Source: Niallia sp. Man26
GTDB taxonomy: Bacteria; Bacillota; Bacilli; Bacillales; Cytobacillaceae
DNA: 64,000 nucleotides
Direction of reading: 5' to 3'
NCBI RefSeq assembly: GCF_022049065.2
Contig: NZ_CP095743.1
Coordinates: forward strand, 3,673,001-3,737,000
Below the pieces are notes generated by a model. The model did not search any database. It saw only the letters and a list, made by a program, of their open reading frames with translations, and had not been told where the DNA came from. The position numbers and the translations under genes are program-made. Below are positions 60,930 to 64,000 of the stretch, in pieces; position 1 is the first letter of the stretch; every line of letters begins with the position of its first letter.

Positions 60930-62372
60930 TTATTTCACCAAATCATCATCTGCGGCTTCTAAAGTCCGATTGGCTATAATGGATTGATACCATCTAGCAG
61001 ACTTTTTCATCTGTCTGTTCCTGTTATCATCCAGATTAATTTCTACTAATCCATAGCGGTTTTTGAAGGCATTCATCGGTGAAACATTATCAGTAAACGC
61101 CCAAAGCATATACCCTTTGCAATTAGAGCCTTCGTCCACCGCCTTCAACAGCCATTTCATATGCTCGGCAATAAATTCAATTCTGTAGTCGTCTTGAATA
61201 CTGCCTTCGTCATTCTTATAGCGCCACTCCTGCTCAACACCCATGCCATTTTCAGCGATAAACCATTCTATGTTGCCATACTCCTCTTTCATCCTCATAG
61301 CCATATCGTACATAATTTTCGGATAGATCTCCCAACCGCGGAAAGGATTCATCTTCTTGCCAGGCATATCAAACATCTCATAATAATAAGAAGGATGAAA
61401 TGGCGTGCTTTCATTCCAAGCTGTCGTTCTTGCCTTAACACGATGAGGGTAATACAAATTAATGCCTACATAATCAACTGTGTTCTGCTTGATAGTTTCT
61501 AAGTCTGCCTGTGTATACTCAAAGGCGATGCTATGTCTGGCCATCAAGTCAAAAAGCTCTTGCGGATATTCGCCTTTAATGGAAGGATCCAAAAATATTC
61601 GGTTAAAGAACAAATCATAGATGTTAGCTGCTTCTTGGTCATGTGGAGCAGATGAGCGCGCATATGTCACTTCTGGGTTTAAAATAACCCCCATCTTCGC
61701 TCCTGTCTTTTCCTTGAGCCCTTTCTGTTTAAAAAGCTCCACTACTTTAGCTGTTGCCAAAGCCTTATGAAAGTTCCACTGCATCCATTTTTTTGTATTC
61801 TGCTCAAAAGGATAACGAATGGCATCTAAGTAAACCCTTGTCTGAACAACAATCGGCTCATTGAAGGTGAACCAGTGCTTCACCTTATGTCCATAACGGT
61901 CCAGCACTTTATCAGCATACTTTACAAAAAGCTCGACCACATGCTTGGAGTCCCAGCCTCCATATTTCTCAAACAAGTAGGCAGGCACTTCATAATGCTC
62001 CAAGCATATCATCGGCTCCACTTGTTTTTCTAAGAGCTCATCAATCACCTTATCGATATAGGCTGCATACTCTTCATCCACTATTGCTTCCTCATAATCT
62101 AGTAAGAAGCGGGACCAATTAATGGAGGTGCGATAATGGGTTAGCCCGATTTCTGCCATTATCCCGATGTCTTCCTTGTATCTGTTATAAAAATCAGTTG
62201 CTACTCCTGGTCCGTACCCGTTATGCCAGACGTTCTTGTTATTTTTGTACCAAAGATCTAAATACGAGTCTTGAGATTCCTTTTTTCCTGACCAGCCCTC
62301 TGTCTGCCAGGCAGATGCTGCAGCACCGATGATAAAATCATCAGGTATTTTCACCATTAATTTATCCGACAT
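60930..62372 (-). CDS. GH1 family 6-phospho-beta-glycosidase
   Basis: A 480-residue TIM-barrel glycosidase. The acid/base glutamate is in FTFNEPIVV (about residue 168) and the nucleophile in FIAENGMG (about 375). The place in a PTS operon implies a 6-phosphorylated disaccharide. The sequence near the C-terminus, KNRYGLVEI, follows the phosphate-binding loop region of the family. Whether it takes gluco- or galacto-forms, or a uronic acid-containing substrate, cannot be read by eye. GGGAGGTAAATA precedes ATG 62372, which overlaps the uxuA stop. Confidence 0.9.
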   Translation of the reverse strand: MSDKLMVKIPDDFIIGAAASAWQTEGWSGKKESQDSYLDLWYKNNKNVWHNGYGPGVATDFYNRYKEDIGIMAEIGLTHYRTSINWSRFLLDYEEAIVDEEYAAYIDKVIDELLEKQVEPMICLEHYEVPAYLFEKYGGWDSKHVVELFVKYADKVLDRYGHKVKHWFTFNEPIVVQTRVYLDAIRYPFEQNTKKWMQWNFHKALATAKVVELFKQKGLKEKTGAKMGVILNPEVTYARSSAPHDQEAANIYDLFFNRIFLDPSIKGEYPQELFDLMARHSIAFEYTQADLETIKQNTVDYVGINLYYPHRVKARTTAWNESTPFHPSYYYEMFDMPGKKMNPFRGWEIYPKIMYDMAMRMKEEYGNIEWFIAENGMGVEQEWRYKNDEGSIQDDYRIEFIAEHMKWLLKAVDEGSNCKGYMLWAFTDNVSPMNAFKNRYGLVEINLDDNRNRQMKKSARWYQSIIANRTLEAADDDLVK

Positions 62373-63421
62373 TATTTACCTCCCGATTTTTCAAGCGTTT
62401 CCCATATGCCTGAAAGATACATACTTCCTAAAGCCCTGTCATAAAGTCCGTAGCCAGGTTTTCCGGTTTCCCCCCAAATCATCCGGCCGTGATCAGGTCT
62501 TACATAACCTGTAAAGCCATTGTCATGGAGCGCCTTCATAATAGCAGCCATATCGAGACTTCCGCATGTTGAGAAATGTGCTGATTCCTCAAAATCACCG
62601 TTTGCAAGTATCTTAATATTGCGCAAATGAACAAAAGGAACTCGGTTAAGCTGCGTATATTTTGCTGCCAGCTTAACGATGTCATTATCTTTTGTACAAC
62701 CTAACGAGCCTGAGCATAAAGTGATCCCATTTGCTTCACTTTCATATAAGTTTAAAAAGCGATCAAGATTATGTTCATTTGTAATAATGCGGGGCAGTCC
62801 AAATATACTCCACGGCGGATCATCTGGATGGATGGCCATCTTGATTCCATGCTTCTCTGCAGCCGGAATCACTCTAGCTAAAAAGTACTCCAGATTATTC
62901 CACAAGCCTTCTTCTCCCAACTCCTGATATTGCCTGATTAACTCTTGCAGTTCTTCTCTCGTATAAGAAGTATCCCAGCCTGGGAGGGACAGATCGTTGT
63001 GCACAGGATCCATCCTCTTTAGCTGTTCTTGATAATAAACTAATGCAGTAGACCCATCCTCCAGCTCCTTATCAAGCTGTGTTCTCGTCCAGTCGAAGAC
63101 AGGCATAAAGTTATAACAGATCACTTCAATACCAATTTTCGCCAGCCTCTCCATTGTGAGGATATAATTATCAATATACGTATCTCTGTTTAGAAGACCT
63201 AATTTAATATCTTCATGAACAGGCACGCTTTCCACTACCTTGAACTCTAGTCCTGCTGCGCTTATCTCTCTATAGAGCTCCTGAATGCTTTCCTCCGGCC
63301 AAGCTTCACCTGGGGGAACATCATAAACAGCGCTGACTATCCCATTCATGTTAGGGATTTGCTTAATATATTCAAGGGGAATAGAGTCTTGTTTTCCATA
63401 CCATCTGAAAGACATCTTCAT
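62372..63421 (-). CDS. uxuA: Mannonate dehydratase UxuA
   Basis: UxuA dehydrates D-mannonate to 2-keto-3-deoxygluconate in glucuronate catabolism. The 349-residue protein has MSFRWYGKQDSIPLEYIKQI at the start, the metal-site AIHPDDPPWSIFGLPRI (near 195), SGSLGC, FVHLRNIK and YVRPDHGRMIWGE, all UxuA hallmarks. It overlaps or abuts both neighbours (IIC 2 nt before, GH1 sharing one base), so it is firmly part of the PTS operon. AAGGAAGGTGATTTAAAG precedes the start. Confidence 0.94.
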   Translation of the reverse strand: MKMSFRWYGKQDSIPLEYIKQIPNMNGIVSAVYDVPPGEAWPEESIQELYREISAAGLEFKVVESVPVHEDIKLGLLNRDTYIDNYILTMERLAKIGIEVICYNFMPVFDWTRTQLDKELEDGSTALVYYQEQLKRMDPVHNDLSLPGWDTSYTREELQELIRQYQELGEEGLWNNLEYFLARVIPAAEKHGIKMAIHPDDPPWSIFGLPRIITNEHNLDRFLNLYESEANGITLCSGSLGCTKDNDIVKLAAKYTQLNRVPFVHLRNIKILANGDFEESAHFSTCGSLDMAAIMKALHDNGFTGYVRPDHGRMIWGETGKPGYGLYDRALGSMYLSGIWETLEKSGGK

Positions 63422-63423
63422 CT

Positions 63424-64000
63424 TTAAATCACCTTCCTTGTATCATCACTTTCTTCTCCAGTTTGCTGGGACACTTTATTAGCCATTAAGACGAACGGCA
63501 GGTAGATGAATATAGAAGCAGCAATACATATCAGCTGTGTGATGACTGCTCCCATACTCCCGGCAGTAGACAGCCAAGCATTAATAATCGGCGGTGTCGT
63601 CCAAGGAACCATAACGACTGCTTTTCCTGCAAAGCCTGTTGCAGTTGCGATATACCCGATTGTTCCTGTTACTAATGGTGTGATAACGAATGGAATCGCC
63701 ATAATTGGATTGAGCATGACCGGAAGTCCGAAGATAACAGGTTCGTTAATATTAAAAATCCCTGGACCGAAAGACAATTTAGCAATACTTCGCATTTCTT
63801 CTCTTTTTGAAACAATAAAGATTGCTATTAAGAGACCAATTGTTACTCCTGAACCACCAATGCTCATATATACATCCCAGAATGGCATTGTAATAATATT
63901 TGGAATTTCCTTTCCTTCTTGGAAGGCAGTCATATTGACTGTTATGGACGCAAGCAAGAGCGGCTCCCGAATCGGCTTAATCATTTGGTTACCATGAATT
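63424..64000 (-). CDS. PTS lactose/cellobiose-type EIIC component (5' end beyond window)
   Basis: The reading frame runs off the right edge; about 192 C-terminal residues are present. IHGNQMIKPIREPLLLA at the edge, SIGGSGVTIGLL, and FGPGIFNINEPVIFGLPVML (with the sugar-binding NEP) are typical of CelB/LacE IIC. Several membrane helices follow. An ATG at 63984 is internal. It is the membrane permease for the operon that continues to 60230. Confidence 0.93.
   Translation of the reverse strand, partial: IHGNQMIKPIREPLLLASITVNMTAFQEGKEIPNIITMPFWDVYMSIGGSGVTIGLLIAIFIVSKREEMRSIAKLSFGPGIFNINEPVIFGLPVMLNPIMAIPFVITPLVTGTIGYIATATGFAGKAVVMVPWTTPPIINAWLSTAGSMGAVITQLICIAASIFIYLPFVLMANKVSQQTGEESDDTRKVI

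Overview
The window looks like a chromosomal segment of a low-GC, endospore-forming Bacillaceae (Bacillus/Niallia-like; genus not provable from sequence alone). The evidence is strong ribosome binding sites of the AGGAGG type, gerQ, bacillithiol synthesis (bshB2), coproheme decarboxylase hemQ, tnrA, the Yuk/Yue-type T7SS, and B. subtilis-like gene neighbourhoods (lipL-pta-hemQ-gerQ-ywdK-ywdI-ung). Gene starts were chosen from visible ribosome binding sites and are often shorter than the longest open frame.

Layout. 0-10.7 kb: housekeeping genes: lipoate assembly, phosphotransacetylase, heme, spore germination, uracil-DNA glycosylase, molybdopterin synthase (moaE-moaD-moeB), pdxK, yojF-bshB2. 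10.7-15 kb: SRPBCC protein, an ABC exporter with its TetR regulator and a promoter bracketed by two inverted operator copies, and a Cof-type phosphatase. 15-21.2 kb: cydABCD (cytochrome bd oxidase and its assembly ABC transporter) behind a long leader with Rex-like half-sites and a possible attenuator. 21.2-24.8 kb: SDR, YbaK, methyltransferase, thioredoxin-reductase-like flavoprotein, a small ORF. 24.8-39.7 kb: a class I c-di-GMP riboswitch with no gene behind it, then, on the minus strand, a complete type VII secretion operon (yukE, yukD, essB, essC, esaA, essA) running into an LXG polymorphic-toxin cassette (two small helper proteins, LXG toxin, immunity candidate) and a graveyard of at least four frameshifted immunity-like genes. 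40-49.9 kb: GH4 phospho-beta-glucosidase and RpiR regulator, split ThrE exporter, tnrA with TnrA-like boxes, M20 amidohydrolase, then RpiR, a MalX-type PTS gene broken by a frameshift, and patB/malY. 49.9-58.3 kb: ABC-2 exporter, ald with its regulator adeR, chbG-like deacetylase with a cre site, and a NitT/TauT-type ABC importer. 58.5-64 kb: an epimerase-like protein, a BASS transporter, and a lactose/cellobiose-type PTS operon (IIC, uxuA, GH1 phospho-glycosidase, IIB, IIA).

The most interesting points are the LXG toxin with an unassigned C-terminal domain beside decayed immunity genes, the orphan c-di-GMP riboswitch at the border of that island, the cydABCD leader, the repeat-collapse frameshift in the PTS gene, the spacing of TnrA-like boxes around tnrA and a divergent 45-residue ORF, and a PTS/GH1 operon containing mannonate dehydratase that suggests use of a glucuronate-containing disaccharide.
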